In this document: positions 21,573-34,816 of the stretch, piece after piece
How the letters are laid out: each line of letters begins with the position of its first letter
Numbering within the stretch: position 1 is the first letter of the stretch
NCBI GenBank assembly: GCA_037974665.1
Contig: CM075765.1
Span: 4,345,501 to 4,409,500 of the forward strand
Reading direction: 5' to 3'
Length of the DNA stretch: 64,000 nt
DNA from: Ehretia macrophylla
Lineage: Eukaryota; Streptophyta; Magnoliopsida; Boraginales; Ehretiaceae
Notes under the pieces: model-generated
Database searches by the model: none
What the model was told of the DNA's origin: nothing
Seen by the model: the letters and a program-made list of their open reading frames with translations, nothing else
Translations under genes and position numbers: made by a program

Positions 21573-23374
21573 TGTTGGGAATGGCATGCCCTAGAACCAC
21601 TAAACACTAAGACATCTCAATACAAATGAATATATTCAAATATGAAACCAGTGCATTCATTATGAGCATGTTATATTCTTTCTCATATTTGATATACGTG
21701 TGTGCAAAAAGGTTCCCTGATACAAGTGAATAGCATAGGTGCGTGGTGATCCGCACAGAAGATCTATGCTATGTGGCTTGGATCAAAACTATAGGTTCAT
21801 AATCAAATAGTGAACCTGGACACTTCACTATGGTAAAGTTATAATAAAAGGGTCTCTTATTTGCTAGGATGACTTACCTTTGGTCATTGGAGGGGCTTTC
21901 TAAACTTATCTCACTAGTGCATGTGAACGCATTGAATGTGACTACAATAGATACAGTATGAGTGACATTACTATCATTATCAGAGAACTAAAAGCATCTT
22001 AAGCTACTAAGTGACCTATGCTCTATATCATGAGCATATGTGGATGTATCAATGTATCTTAGAACATGTGTTTTGATTCACTATGGGTGAGATCTTATAA
22101 TGGGGTCAGCAACTCGGTGTTTTGGATATATGGACTAGATTTATTAGATGGCATACATATGAGTCATGATTCTATTCTATATTAAATGATAGTGAGCTAC
22201 TCGCTTGAAGTTATCTATATGATCATCCAAAACTAAGCGCTTAGTAATATAGCTCGGGCTATATTGGATACTGGACTTGTGGGTCGCTCCCAGGAACAAG
22301 GGTATAGTATTTGGGTGATGATTATAGGAAAGATGAAGGTCCAAGGAGTAGATGTAATCAAGATAGGATGATAATTTGAATGCAAGACCTATCCTTGATT
22401 GTTGTAGAAACATAGAGGGGTATTTTGGTCATTTTGCTTAGTAGGGCAAAGACAAAAACATCCCTTGTAAGTTTATTAGTTGCCATGGAGTGCAACCCTA
22501 ACTCTTTAGTGGAATAAGTTAAGGTTAAAATGGTCAAAATACTGCTAATGTTTAGCAGGGGACATTTTGGTCATTTTGTAGTCACAGCAACTATGTCTTC
22601 GGGTCCCTTTCCTAGCCACCTTCTTTCATAGTGTATTGCCTATTTTTTACTTTGGCATTTGTGTGTGAATTGAATATAGTTTCCTATTTGGGAACATGCA
22701 ACTCAATTTAGAAAGGCTAAGACATCAAGACAAGAAACATTTTTAAGACAAGATGAGTTAAGGTTAAAATATTTGTCCTTGTACAAATTGTCCAGATGGT
22801 GTGTGCTAGGCACACTCTGGTGTGTGGATCACATGTGTAGGCGTGTGGGGTTGAGTTAGTTGTTAGAGGATAAGTCTTGAATTTTGAATTATGAAGATAA
22901 TATAATTATCTTTAAAGATAATTCAAAAGGATAATCAAGAAAACTATCATACGCAATTTAGGACTCTAGAAACCCTATCCCTAGGAATTTCGGCTATACC
23001 TGGCTTCTACACACACAGAGCACATGACACACTTACTCACATACACACACAAGAAATCTCAGCCAAAGCTAGAAAAAAAAAGCAGAGAAGAAATCTCCCA
23101 CCGATTTCACACACCATTGGCCAAGATCGTGGAATAGGGGAAAAGACTCGAGTTTCGTCCTTTGGGTTTCAGTTCGTGGAACTCATGTGTGTTGAGTTTC
23201 TATGCCAACACGTGAAGGTATTTCACTAAGCTGTGGACTATGTGCGTTATAACAGTTTCTAGCATGATTTATTGCAATGATCTATGGAGATTTGTTTATG
23301 AATGCCTATGTATGTTTTTCTCGTTATAATTTTGAAAAATATATCCACCCTAGCCTAGATTTCATAAATTATCA
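21573..23374 (+). mobile_element. Copia 5' LTR (1.8 kb)
   Basis: The LTR starts TGTTGGGAATGGCATGCC, matching the 3' LTR start at 29075 almost base for base over the 100 bp that survive there. It ends at TTATCA just before the primer-binding site. The left target-site duplication cannot be tested because the right end of the element is gone. Confidence 0.88.
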
Positions 23375-25124
23375 TTGGTATCAGAGCTTGGCCATAGGAA
23401 TCATGCAATAAAACAAGAATCCAAAAGTTATAACGTGCTAGAATTGGTCCATGGTTGATGGACTGTTTAGGGTTTTTGTGGACTGATTTTTGTGCTACAA
23501 ATTATGTGGAATAATTTTGTATGTGTGAGAATGCTAATTTCTGTTTTGCAGCACAATTAAACCCCGTTTTAATGGCTAGAATGTATGTTTATGCATGCAT
23601 GTTCAAAAATTTCAGATTTGAATTATGGTTGTGTTTCTTTGTAGCTTCTATGTGAAGCATAGGAAGATTATGTAATAGCTATAGGGTATTATTATCTATA
23701 TAATTTCCTAATTTATCACCAAAGCAATGAAATACAAGAGGGGCAAATTCACGAGCGTACGCAGACTATTTTTGCAGATTTTCCAGAATTTTTGTTGGCT
23801 GTTCGTGATTTCCATGGTGTCAATCTATCACTTCAAAGGGTGGTTGAGGTGGTAGTGCATGGTGGTGGAGCTTCTCCATGGGCGAAGGACTCAAATTTCG
23901 CGAATTGGTGCAACTAGATAAAGTTTTGGGGCTCTTGTGGCATTTCAAAAAACTCTTGGGTCCAAGTCCAATATTTGGATCCCTTGGGGAAATTAAGTAA
24001 CTCCATAACATTTGGAGCCAAATGTGGAAATATGAAATTTGTAGGTGGCCATCAAAATTGGGGTCAATGCGTAATTACTATATGTCTATTTCATATTGCA
24101 ATTATATTCGTATGTTATGAATATATTGTATGATCTTGCAACATATAGTAACATGGCCAACCACTAGGATTTTGAAATGGCTAAATCCAGATTAATAGAA
24201 CTTAGGAAGGCTAATTAACATCATAATCTAGAACTGGTTCAATTAAGAACTAGAGATTATGAGATAACTTAGGATTAAATGCCTAGTAAGAACCTAAGTG
24301 CTTTAGTTAGCCTAGATCTCCTAAGTGGCCTCACTTCACCCGGATAGGCGTATAACTATTGCAATTAAAAGGTGTTTTAATAAGCAAAGGTCTCTGGACC
24401 AAGATTGCTTGGATTAAAACAAAGGTGTAATTGCAAAGACATAGTTATAATTAAAAGCCCTTGAAAATCAAAATATCAAGTAGGAGAAGGATTTTGGAAA
24501 GAATCCTAAGGCTTTCTATTTTGGTTTATGCTAATAGTGGGAGCTATTCTGAGCTCACCTACGTGTGGGTAATTCCCTTCGAAGGATAGTCTCTTTAACT
24601 AAGACTTAGCAAGAATAGATTAAAATGAGTTTCAATTGAGGTGTTGATGGAAGCAACCAACCCTTCGGTGGGGTTTTCATCATGGATCACTTCATAGAAT
24701 ATTGATCTGGGTTAACTACCCTTCAGTGGGCTCAGACTAAGAACATTCTAAGTGAAAAGGCACATTGAAAAATGGTGATTACTTGACATTAAAGAATGGT
24801 ATCCTCTATTCGAAGTTCTTGCCATTGCTCTAATGAAGCCAAACTTGAATCAGTGATTGGATTGTCATTGGATAGTGTCTATCTAGCTAATGATACTTCA
24901 AATAATTGTAACTTAACTTAATCAAAACTGCAATATGACCATCCCTTCGGCGGAATATTATGAGTAGGATTAAGACATTGAGACATCCAAGTAGTTTAAG
25001 AGTTTAACTACTAATTTTAGAAGTAGATGTCAAAAGTATGAATGCTTACTTTCCTTTAATAATCATTCATTTGCATACATATCAAATAGCTCATAAACTA
25101 ATTAACTGTTTAATATATTCAGAG
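23375..25124 (+). promoter_or_regulatory. Copia primer-binding site and long leader
   Basis: TGGTATCAGAGC at 23376-23387 is the initiator-methionine tRNA primer site. A leader of about 1.7 kb without a supported frame follows before gag. It contains four related short palindromes of the form CCCTTCGGYGGG (24575-24585, 24661-24672, 24719-24730, 24943-24953). Confidence 0.75.
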
Positions 25125-25960
25125 ATGTCAAAAGGTTCTTTTAGCCCACTTGCCAGTATTCTCAATGAGAATAAGTTAACTAGCCTGAACTACATGGGCT
25201 GAAAAAGAAACTTAGATATTATACTCAATGCTGAGGAGTATAATTTTGTTCTTACAAACCCGTGCCCAATAGTCACTCCTGAATTAAGCGAGGAGGGTGA
25301 GAGTTAGAACGACAATGGTTAAACGCTGATAAGATGGCTAAATGCTATATCTTAGCCTCCATGTCGAACGTGTTCCAGTCTCAGCATGGGGGAATGAAGA
25401 CTATAGTGGATATCATGTATTCTCTTGCTGAGATGTTTGCTGACAAAAGCAAGCCCGCAAGGCAAACTGCTATTAGAACCATCATGAACACTAGAATGGC
25501 TGAAGGTTTGTCCATCAGAGATCATATGCTCAAGATGATGGACAACTTTAATATTGTCGAGATTCTAGGTGTGGAGATTGATGGGGAAATCAAGATTGAT
25601 ATGGTACTAGAGACTTTGCTAGAATTATTTCCTCACTTTAAGCTGAACTATAACATGGGAAAGATGCTCATGAGTTAACTAGAGTTAATGAAAGAGCTCC
25701 AAGCTGCAGAGGCTATAATGAAGCCCAAGGGACATGTGTTGATGGCCTATAATGCTTCTGGACTTGCCCCAAAGGGTAAGAAGTTCAAGAAGAAGGGAAA
25801 CTAGCAAAAACATGGCATGGGCCTAAAAAGGCAAAAGAAGAAGAAAAAGAATACTAGTGATAAGCCCAAAGGGAAGTGCTTTAAGTGTTGTCAGAAAGGA
25901 CACTAGAAAAAGTAATGTCCTCAGAACCAGGCAAAAGGCAATGCAGGTACCTATGTTTCC
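25125..25960 (+). pseudogene. Copia gag remnant
   Basis: It starts at ATG 25125 (MSKGSFSPLAS) and is broken after about 25 residues by TGA where tryptophan is expected. It resumes in 25334-25678 with a typical gag helix region ('MFADKSKPARQTAIR') and then a lysine-rich tail. A CCHC zinc knuckle is recognisable near 25875-25920 (CFKC, GH, C) but has stop codons inside it. Not functional. Confidence 0.85.
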
Positions 25961-27330
25961 TTGTATATTAAAACATGTTTAGTGGTAGATTCTAGTTCCT
26001 CGTGGATAGTAGACTCAGACGCCACTAATCACATTTGTAATTCGTTGCAGGGGTTTCAGGTAACCAAGAAGCTGAATAAGGGTGAACTTGCAATGCGGAT
26101 TGGAGATGGCTCCAAGGTATGGGCAACCGTAGTGGGAGTAGTCAAATTATCTTTTGAGAATAATTTAGTCTTGGTTTTAAACAATGTTTTATGTATTCCG
26201 AATTTGCGACGAAACCTAGTTTTGGTATCGCAATTACTTTTGGATGGTCTTATTGTTAACTTCAATACTGCTGGTGTGGTTATCAGCAAGGATAATTCCA
26301 TCATTTTTGGTAGAATACATGATAGTTTATTTGTTTTGAACCCTGTTGACTCTACACTACATAATACTGAATAGGTACAAAATTCCTTGAAAAGGAAAGC
26401 ATCTCCTGCCAATGAAACCTATCTATGGCATTTGCGTTTAAGTCACATTAACCTAAACCGCATCGAGAGATTGTCAAGAATAGGTTTTTAGACTCATTAG
26501 AACTTGAACCATAGTCTTAATGCGAGTCATGCCTTAAGGAAAAAATGACCAAAAGGCCATTTACCTCTAAGGAGCATAGAGCAAATGACTTGTTAGAAAT
26601 GGTACACACAGATGTGTGTGGTCCTTTGAATAAACCGGCCCATGGAGGTTATCAATACTTTATTACCTTCACAAATGATCATTTGAGGTTTGGTTACGTA
26701 TATCTGATGCAACGTAAGTTTGAGTCCTATGATAAATTAAGAAAATTTAAGGCTGAGGCGGAATATCAAATAGGTAAACAGATCAAAGTACTTTGATTTG
26801 ATCGTGGAGGGGAATACCTCTATGGAGAATTCAAGAATTATTTGGCACAGTGTGGCAGTATGTCACAATTGACAGTACCGGTACCCCCTAACAAAATAGT
26901 CTGTCAGAAAGGAGAAATCGTATGCTTTTGGATATGGTAAGATCCATGATGGTTCATGCATCTTTACCAGTATCTTTCTGGGGATATGCGCTTGAAACAG
27001 CGGCATACATTTTGAACTTAGTTTCATCAAAGTCAGTACCTAGGACTCCATAAGAAATACGGACGGGTCAAAAACTAAGTTTTAAACATGTTCATATTTG
27101 GGGTTGTCCAGCTTATGTACTAAATAGCGATGCTAAAAAGTTGAAACCAAGGTCAATAATGTGTTATTTCATAGGCTATCCAAAGGGTACAAGATAAGGT
27201 ATTTTCTATGATCCCAAAGAACAGCGGATATTGGTGACTACCAATGCTAAGTACTTGGAGGAAGATTATAGAAATATACCAATACCTAATTCTGAAGTCG
27301 ATCTAGAAGAAGTTCAACCAGGAACTTCAG
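25961..27330 (+). pseudogene. Copia protease and integrase remnant
   Basis: In order: the aspartic protease, 'SSWIVDSDATNHIC', where the third active-site residue is D instead of the usual G (25990-26035); the GAG-pre-integrase segment 'YLWHLRLSH' near 26425; the integrase core start 'LLEMVHTDVCGPL' near 26590; a second catalytic region 'FDRGGEYL' near 26800, preceded by a TGA stop; and 'HIWGCPAYV' near 27090. Many stops and at least one frameshift separate the pieces. Confidence 0.88.
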
Positions 27331-27479
27331 TATCACCAAATCTCAACAGCAAAGCTGTAGATACATAACAACCGACCTCTAGCACACAGACGGGGCCACA
27401 TCGTAGTCGGAGAGTATCTAGACAGCCTGATAGATACTATGGAGAGTTCTTCCAAACTAACTCCGTAGATCAGGTTGAG

Positions 27480-29035
27480 GATCCCAAGACCTACAACGAG
27501 GCAATATCTGATATAGATGCTGACAAATATCACCAAGCAATGGAATCTGAAATAGAGTCCATGTACTCGAATCAAGTTTGGGAACTTGTACCCGCGTCTA
27601 GTGATATTAAGCCTATTGGGTGCAAACGGGTATACAAAAGGTAAAGAGGGGTGGACGGAAAGGTGGAAACCTTTAAGGCAAGATAGATGGCGAAAGGTTT
27701 TACTCAGAAAGAAGGGATTGACTATGAGGAAACCTTCTTGCCAGTGGGTACATAAAAGTCCATCAGGATACTCTTCACCATAGCGTGTCACTATGATTAT
27801 GAGATATGGCAAATGGATGTCAAGATAGCTTTCCTTAACGGAAGTCTTGAAGAAAACATCTATATGGAGCAACCCGATGGGTTAATTGCTAAAGGTCAAG
27901 AACATATGGTCTGCAAGCTTAAGAAGTTCATTTATGGACTTAAGCAAGCATCCAGGGCATGGAACATTAGATTTGATGAAACCATTAAGGCTTATGGTTT
28001 TAATCAAAATGTTGATGAGCCTTGTGTATATAAAAGGTTGGAGGGGAATGTTGTGACATTCTTGGTCTTATATGTGGATGACATTCTGCTCATTAGTAAT
28101 GATGTAAGGATGTTGTCGTCCATAAAGGTTTGGCTGTAATCTCAATTTCAGATGAAGGACTTGAGAGAAGCGAGTTATGTTCTAGGCAATAAGCTTCTGC
28201 GCGATCACAAAGCTAAGACCCTAGCTCTTTCTCAGGCTTCATACATTGAGAAGATACTAGTAAGGTTTGACATACAGGATTCCAAGAAAGGGTTGTTACC
28301 TTTTAGACATGGAGTTCCTCTATCTCAAGATCAATGTCCGAAGACGAATGAGAAGATAGAAGCGATGAAGAAGGTCTCATATGCGTTAACGGTTGGGAGT
28401 CTTATATACGCCATGCTTCGTACTAGGCCAGATATTTGTTTTGCCATTGGCATAGTCAGCAGATATCAATCAAACCCGGGTTTAGCTCACTGGGTAGCTG
28501 TGAAGCATATACTCAAGTATCTTAGGAGAACGAGGGATTATATGCTAGTTTACCGAGCAGATGATCTTGTACGTGTAGAGTACACAGATTCTGATTTCCA
28601 GTCAGACAGAGATTCCAGGAAGTCTACTTCTGGATATGTCTTTACTATGTCTAGTGGTGTTATCTCATGGAGAAGTATAAAGCAGTTCTGTATTGCATAT
28701 TCCACCATGCAAGCAGAGTATGTCGTTGCGTTTGAAGCGGTAAAAGAAGCAGTGTGGTTAAAAAAATTCCTCTTAGAGTTGGAAGCAGTTGCAGCAGTCC
28801 AGAGACATATTATTTTGTACTATGATAATAGTGGAGCAGTGGCACAGTGCAAAGAACCGAGAAACCACAAGAAAGGGAAGCATATAAGAGAAAGTACCAC
28901 TTGATTCGAAAGATTGTCTAGAGGGGCGACATAGTGGTAGATAAGATTGCTTCCGTGAATAATTTAGCAGACCCATTTACTAAGAGTCTTGCAGAAAGAC
29001 TATTTAATACTCATGTTGAGGCTATGAGTGTTAAA
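27480..29035 (+). pseudogene. Copia reverse transcriptase and RNase H remnant
   Basis: Visible motifs are 'SEIESMYSNQVWEL' near 27545, 'DVKIAFLNGSLEENIYMEQP' at 27815, 'FIYGLKQASRAWN' at 27930, the catalytic YVDD at about 28072, 'GSLIYAMLRTRPDIC' at 28395, and the RNase H signature 'DRDSRKSTSGYVF' at 28605. Two long open stretches remain (27813-28139 and 28152-28904), separated by a stop. The 5' RT part is frameshifted near 27640. The long minus-strand open frame at 27333-27872 is the antisense of this region. Confidence 0.92.
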
Positions 29036-29059
29036 TTAGGTTAGTGGTAATGGCTTTTA

Positions 29060-29178
29060 GTGCAAGTGGGAGTATGTTGGGAATGGTATGCCCTAAAACC
29101 ACTAAGCACTAAGACATCTCAGTACAAATGAATATATTCAAATATGAAATCAGTGCATTCATTATGAGCATGTTATAT
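29060..29178 (+). mobile_element. Copia polypurine tract and truncated 3' LTR
   Basis: The polypurine tract 'aagtgggagtat' lies directly before TGTTGGGAATGG at 29075. The LTR continues for only 104 bp before a gypsy-type terminus (TGTAACACTC) interrupts it at 29179. The rest of this LTR was not found on the far side of the nest. Confidence 0.88.
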
Positions 29179-31854
29179 TGTAACACTCAGATCCCTTACA
29201 AGATCGGAACCCCGATCCAAAACCAGAAGTCACGGAAAATAAGGAAAAACGGACAGAGTTTCCCCTATATCTAGGACAAACTGGTTACCTACAAACAAAA
29301 GGAATAGCCACAAAGACAATAAACCAACTTCCAGAATAAACCCCCATCCTTCAATATCTTAACTCCCTTCAAACCTTCAGGCCATCTAAGCCTTAAAACT
29401 AAGACAAAATAAGGCATACAAGCATGCATTTCATTAACTGATGAACTTCAATCTCATAAATCTGCTGATCTTACCACTCTAATCTTATCTACTTAACATT
29501 CTTATATTTTAAGTCAATCAACCATCTTTCATTAGTCCAAACAAGCATGCAAGTCCGATAGGTAATAAAGTAATTCACTAAGTTATTACAAACCATTCAC
29601 GACTATCAATTCTTACAAGCTTTTAAACTTTACATTACCACCCTCCATGACAACACAAATACAAATATAACCCGTTACAATTACATTCAAGATTTCTATG
29701 GACTCAACTAGTTTACAATCCAAACCACTTAATTAATTCACATAGAATCACGTGTACAGTCAACTGAGGCTAGCACATCCAATCACAGTAAGTCTCAAGC
29801 TTTCTCCTTAACACTTTCTAAAGGCACTACACCTGAAAATGTTAGAAACGAGGGTGAGCATACAAAACATGTATGCCCAGTGAGGGAGGGAAAACAGATA
29901 TCCGAGGCGTTTTGAAAACGGTTTCGTGCAATGCAATAATCAACAATAAAGAAAACTAATAATACAAAACTAGTGTACTTGCACAACAAACAAGCTAAGT
30001 AATACATATCAAAGAAAGGTAAATAACCATAATAGGACAATTACAATAACCAACTTAGAGGAAACAATAACAATATATCACACAATACAAATATACGAGC
30101 TAATTAACACAATATAAGATCACAAGTATTGGTAACTCTCCAAGGACATAGGGCCCAAGCGAGAGTTACTAAATAAAATGATACGATGGTGATTACAAGT
30201 ACAAACCATGAACCTCGATCCACGAATCACGATCCACAAACTCAAATAGACCATAATGATTTCGATATCGATAAGCCAGCATAGCCCTATACACCAAACA
30301 GGGGCTCCGAATAAAGACCCCATTAATTCTATGACCCAGCTCTCCCAAGGCGGCATCTCTAGCGAAAAAGAGAATAGCTACGGAGGATGGACAACCATTG
30401 GCAAGCCCGATGTCACCCCGTGGGTGGCCACCGCATCCGTGCAAATGGTTGCGCAACCACGACAAGATACAATAACAAATGATAAGAGATTTCACTCGAT
30501 GATATCTATAATTTTCAAGGAAAACCGATTTGATAACCGTTCAAGATAACATTTACGAGACAATTTTATAAACAAGGGACAAGTATATACATTCACTCAA
30601 TTTATAACAAGTACACATAAATATAAGCAATTACATTAGACTGTACAATCTATGAGCAATAACCAAACTAAGGGGCACAATAGAATGAAAACTTCCTCAC
30701 CTTGGAATCCACTCTTAAACACCTTGGATTAGGATAAATATGCAAGAGAATAGCCAACCTCAAAACTGAGTCTGGTTCCATTAAAGATCTAATGATACAT
30801 GCAAGCTACATTAGTTAGGACATAGTTAGAAACTTTGCAAGTTCTTAATACATTTACAAGACATTCCACTACTTAAATAACATATCAAACATTCTTTTAT
30901 TAGTCCAACAATTTGATAGGCATATAAACATTAGCAATTAGAACAACTATAAAACATGTACAATCCATGCAACTATACATTTTACAAATCATAACTACAT
31001 AGCTATTAACTTCCAAAATCTCTTCAAACATCTAAATATTAATACAACCACACTTATCAACAAAGGTCCCTTTGATTCCAATCAATATTTTCCAATTCCA
31101 AGCCATGTCCTAACCAATTTAGCACCACATACAACATCATAGGCATTTATGGCACCTACTAGAAGCATAAAACACACATTGCAAACAATTACCAAAATTT
31201 TGATGAAAAATGCTATTCATTTTTCTAACTTTCACAAGCTACCACATCCAACCGAGCTACGATACTAGAAATCCAATTTCACTACTCAAACTAGATACTT
31301 TATGACGCATCGGAAGCCCACAAAACCCACTTTAACCCGCATTTACCACAAAACCCCAATTAGCCTTGTAGTCCGATTGAACTACAGCTACATTAATCGA
31401 TCACCCAGTCAATGTCATAAACGCACCTCACTCACTTCCTAGGATATCTAAGGCCATACAACTACTTAAAACTAGCCCGATGAACACTTCGGTTAAACGA
31501 CCCGTTTACATTCTAATGCCAATTTCTCGATTCTATCAATGCAAAACCCATTTAAATTACACATTTAAGCTTTTAAACACTAATGACATCTAACTAAATC
31601 AAGAAAACACAATTCGGAACGAAAATCCCAAAAATGTAAGGGTTTACTATTCAATTTTACTATTTATTATCTTCCCCAATTTTATTTTTGCATTTCTAGC
31701 CATAAAAATCTTCAAATAACTATCAAAGAATGCTCTACAATCATAATAGAAGCTAATTCAAGCATAGATAGAGATGTAATGGCAATATATTACAAATCTA
31801 AAAATTTGAAACATAATTTAAAACTTATAGAAAATGCACAAACTAGATGAAATT
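29179..31854 (-). mobile_element. Minus-oriented gypsy LTR fragment
   Basis: It starts TGTAACACTCAGATCCC, the complement of an LTR end, followed by 'acggacagagtttcccc'. The order of landmarks (the 'gcatctctagcg' block near 30350, 'ttgcgcaacca' near 30448, 'cgaaaatccc' near 31620, 'gaaaatgcacaaa' near 31835) parallels the 37785 LTR, but it is strongly diverged. It is cut at 31855 by another LTR start. It is non-coding and its open frames are unsupported. Confidence 0.75.
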
Positions 31855-34816
31855 TGTAACACCTGGACCTAGCCTATAAACATTTTAATAATTTGCATAT
31901 ATTCATTCCATTAAATTGCACCATTATTGGAAAACATGTCACGATATCTGTTTGTATTCATATAAATTATATTCAATTGACTTCCCCGAAATAATTATTT
32001 TATTATTTTACTTATTATAATTTATTTTACTAACAATTTTAAATGATTTAATTTCACTATTGGAATGTGAAGCCCGAACTGGAGAATAATTATTTTTATT
32101 ATTATCACCAATTGTATTTATTTAAATTATATTTAATTGATTTATATAAAGTAATTAATTTATTATTTTTATTTTTTGTATTTATTTAATTTATATTGAA
32201 ATGGCTTGCCCGGGACAATTACGTTATTATTTTATTTATTAAAATTATCTTATATGCCTTTTTAATTAATTCATTTTACCGTTTGAGCGGAAAGCTTGGG
32301 CCCGGACTGAATGAGCTAGTTTATTATTTTCATAATTACATTTAATTGCCTGGACCTGAGCGAACCAATGTATTATTTTAGTAATTACATTTAATTAGTT
32401 GGTCGAGCCTGAACGAGATAAATTATTATGTTTAATAATTACATTTTTTTATATGGCCCAGAACTGAATGAGCTAGTTTATTATTTTTAATAATTATATT
32501 TATTTAATTATATCTAAATGATTTACATGAAATATATAATTTATTATTTTATTATTTATCTACATTTAATTGACTTATATTTTCCTGAGCCCAGAGTTAA
32601 TTTTCTTTTCTTTTATTTATTTTATCTACTTCCTTATTTACTTTAATTTACTTATTTTGTGCATTCGTTGAGTAAAATCTTTGTGCATTGCATACCCGGG
32701 AGGATAGAATTAAGTGAATGTAATATGTTCGGGCTTAGGTGTTATTTTACTTGGGCCTAGTTTTATTTTGTTAAGGCACTAGTAGACATTTTAAATGCAT
32801 GAACTTAGTCATTATATTAGTTAACTAGTTAATTACAATATAAGAAGAAGAAAAAAAAAAGAGAAAGTCAACCAATTTTCAAAGTCAGCCGTGAACTTTG
32901 TGACATTTTAGGCAATGCATAAGTTTAGTTTAGCTTTTATGTTAGTCTAGTCAGCAAAGCAATTGAATTGGTTAACTTAATTTGGTAGCTTAGCCGAAAA
33001 CAAGAAAGAAAGAAAAAAAAATACTAGTGGACCAAAGCAATCAACAAAAGAAATCGGTGCATTGTCTTTAGGGCGGTGACTTTTGGCTTTTGCTTATATA
33101 TATTTATTAAGTGGCAAGTAGCTCAACAAAACAACAAAACAGTGAGCTCAAGCAAAGCAAAAACCGAAGAGAAAAAAAAAAGACAAGGGAGTTGTCAGTT
33201 CCCAAAAAAAAATAAAAATAAATAATTTAGGGCTTGAGTATTGCCTTGATTCAAGAGGATTTTAAGTGGTTCCAAGCTCCTATCTTGCTCAACCTAGCTT
33301 CTACAACCTATTTTGGTTAGGGAGAATTGTATTTTCTTTGTGCATGAATAGTTAGGGTTTATGTTGAAATTATTGAATTGTTGTGTAATGAATTGTATAT
33401 GCTTATCTATGCTTGATTTAGTCTTGAATATGCTTGAAGAACATGATTATAAGAGTATATAGCAATTGTATTGACTAGATTGATCAATCTTTAATTTCAA
33501 TAAAGCTTGAATAGTAGAAATTGGGGTTTTGCAAACCCTTGTGTTCTAGTTTGATTACTTGATGTCTAAGAATGATTTAAGAGTTGTTAAACCTATATTA
33601 GAGCCTCTCATAGTTTGGAATTACTAGGATTACAAGAACTTTAATTTGAAGTAAGCTAATGAGTACTATTCACTCAAGACCATCAAAATATGACCCGATA
33701 CTTGATTTGATAGTTTGTATGGACTCTAGAGATGCTAAAATGGTTACTCTATAAAATTTATTGAATTCTGATTACGTTGAATTTTGAGGTCTTAATTGCA
33801 TAATAAATAGTGGCATGTTAATGTAGTGATCTAGGGTGAGATTGAAGGTGCTAATTAACTTTATATATGTAGGATTAAGCCTAAAATACCTTTATGGCAT
33901 TGAATTAATCAACAGTTTTGGTAGTTGTAGTTCAAAGTGATTAAGGGGCAATTGGGGCTTTTGTAGTAAATGCAATTAAAAGTGATTTTTCATAATTCAT
34001 AAGGGTGTCATAAAGTGTAATTAAATGAATGGAATGATTGGATTGGGGTTAGCTTGGGTTTCACTTAGTATGAGCTTGACTTGGACTAAAGAGACTAGTT
34101 CTAAACCATGGTGATAATTATAGATAATTGACTTTTAATTAATTAGATAAGGGTTTAATTGTACTTGTATAGTATATTTATCTATTTGGAGAGGTTTGTA
34201 AATTGAACTACATGTTTATTTGTTAAAGATTGGATGAACAGGTTTATATCTTGATTATATTATTTATATTGTTTGTTAATTGTATTGCTCGTATGATGTT
34301 ATGATTATGACTTGTACACTCGACTACCTGAATGGTTACTTGGATTATATGTTAAGTTAAATTATATAAAATGTGACATTTTACTAAGGATAGAATTCAA
34401 ATAAATATTGTATGTTAATTAAGTAAACTATCAGTTAGCTAATCTAGTTAGATAATTAATAATTGTTGTAGTTAAGGAGTAATTGAAGTAATGTTTGACC
34501 TTATGTTCAAGATGATTAAGAGTGATGTGAAGCCAATCTTGCATCTTGGAGCTTAGTAGAGGTGAGGGAGTTTTTCATCCTTATGTGCATAATAGTTTAT
34601 TTCTTGCTCATAGATTGTGTGATTTAGTATAGTTGTTAAAGTAGTGTGTGCTTATTCATTATAATTGCTTATGTGCGAGGACAACCTCTTTTGTTGTCCT
34701 CATTGTGTGCTTATTGGCTTATGTACTTATCAAATTGTATGTTTATATAATTATTATTGAAATATTATATTATCATATCGAATCGTACCGTGGTTGCGCA
34801 ACCATTTGGGCATGGT
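31855..34816 (+). mobile_element. Plus-oriented gypsy LTR fragment (left part)
   Basis: It begins TGTAACACCTGGACC. The first 800 bp are AT-rich with degenerate repeats of 'attatttttaataattac' type. A TATATATAT box lies near 33095. LTR landmarks follow: 'gtgagggagtttttcatcc' near 34562, 'gacaacctcttttgttgtcc' near 34680, and 'gttgcgcaacca' near 34793. The Tekay-like element is inserted at 34817, and the LTR resumes at 53699. Confidence 0.78.

Noticed and set aside
27333..27872. 179-codon minus-strand open frame
   Set aside because: It lies antisense to the copia reverse transcriptase region and has no recognisable domain.
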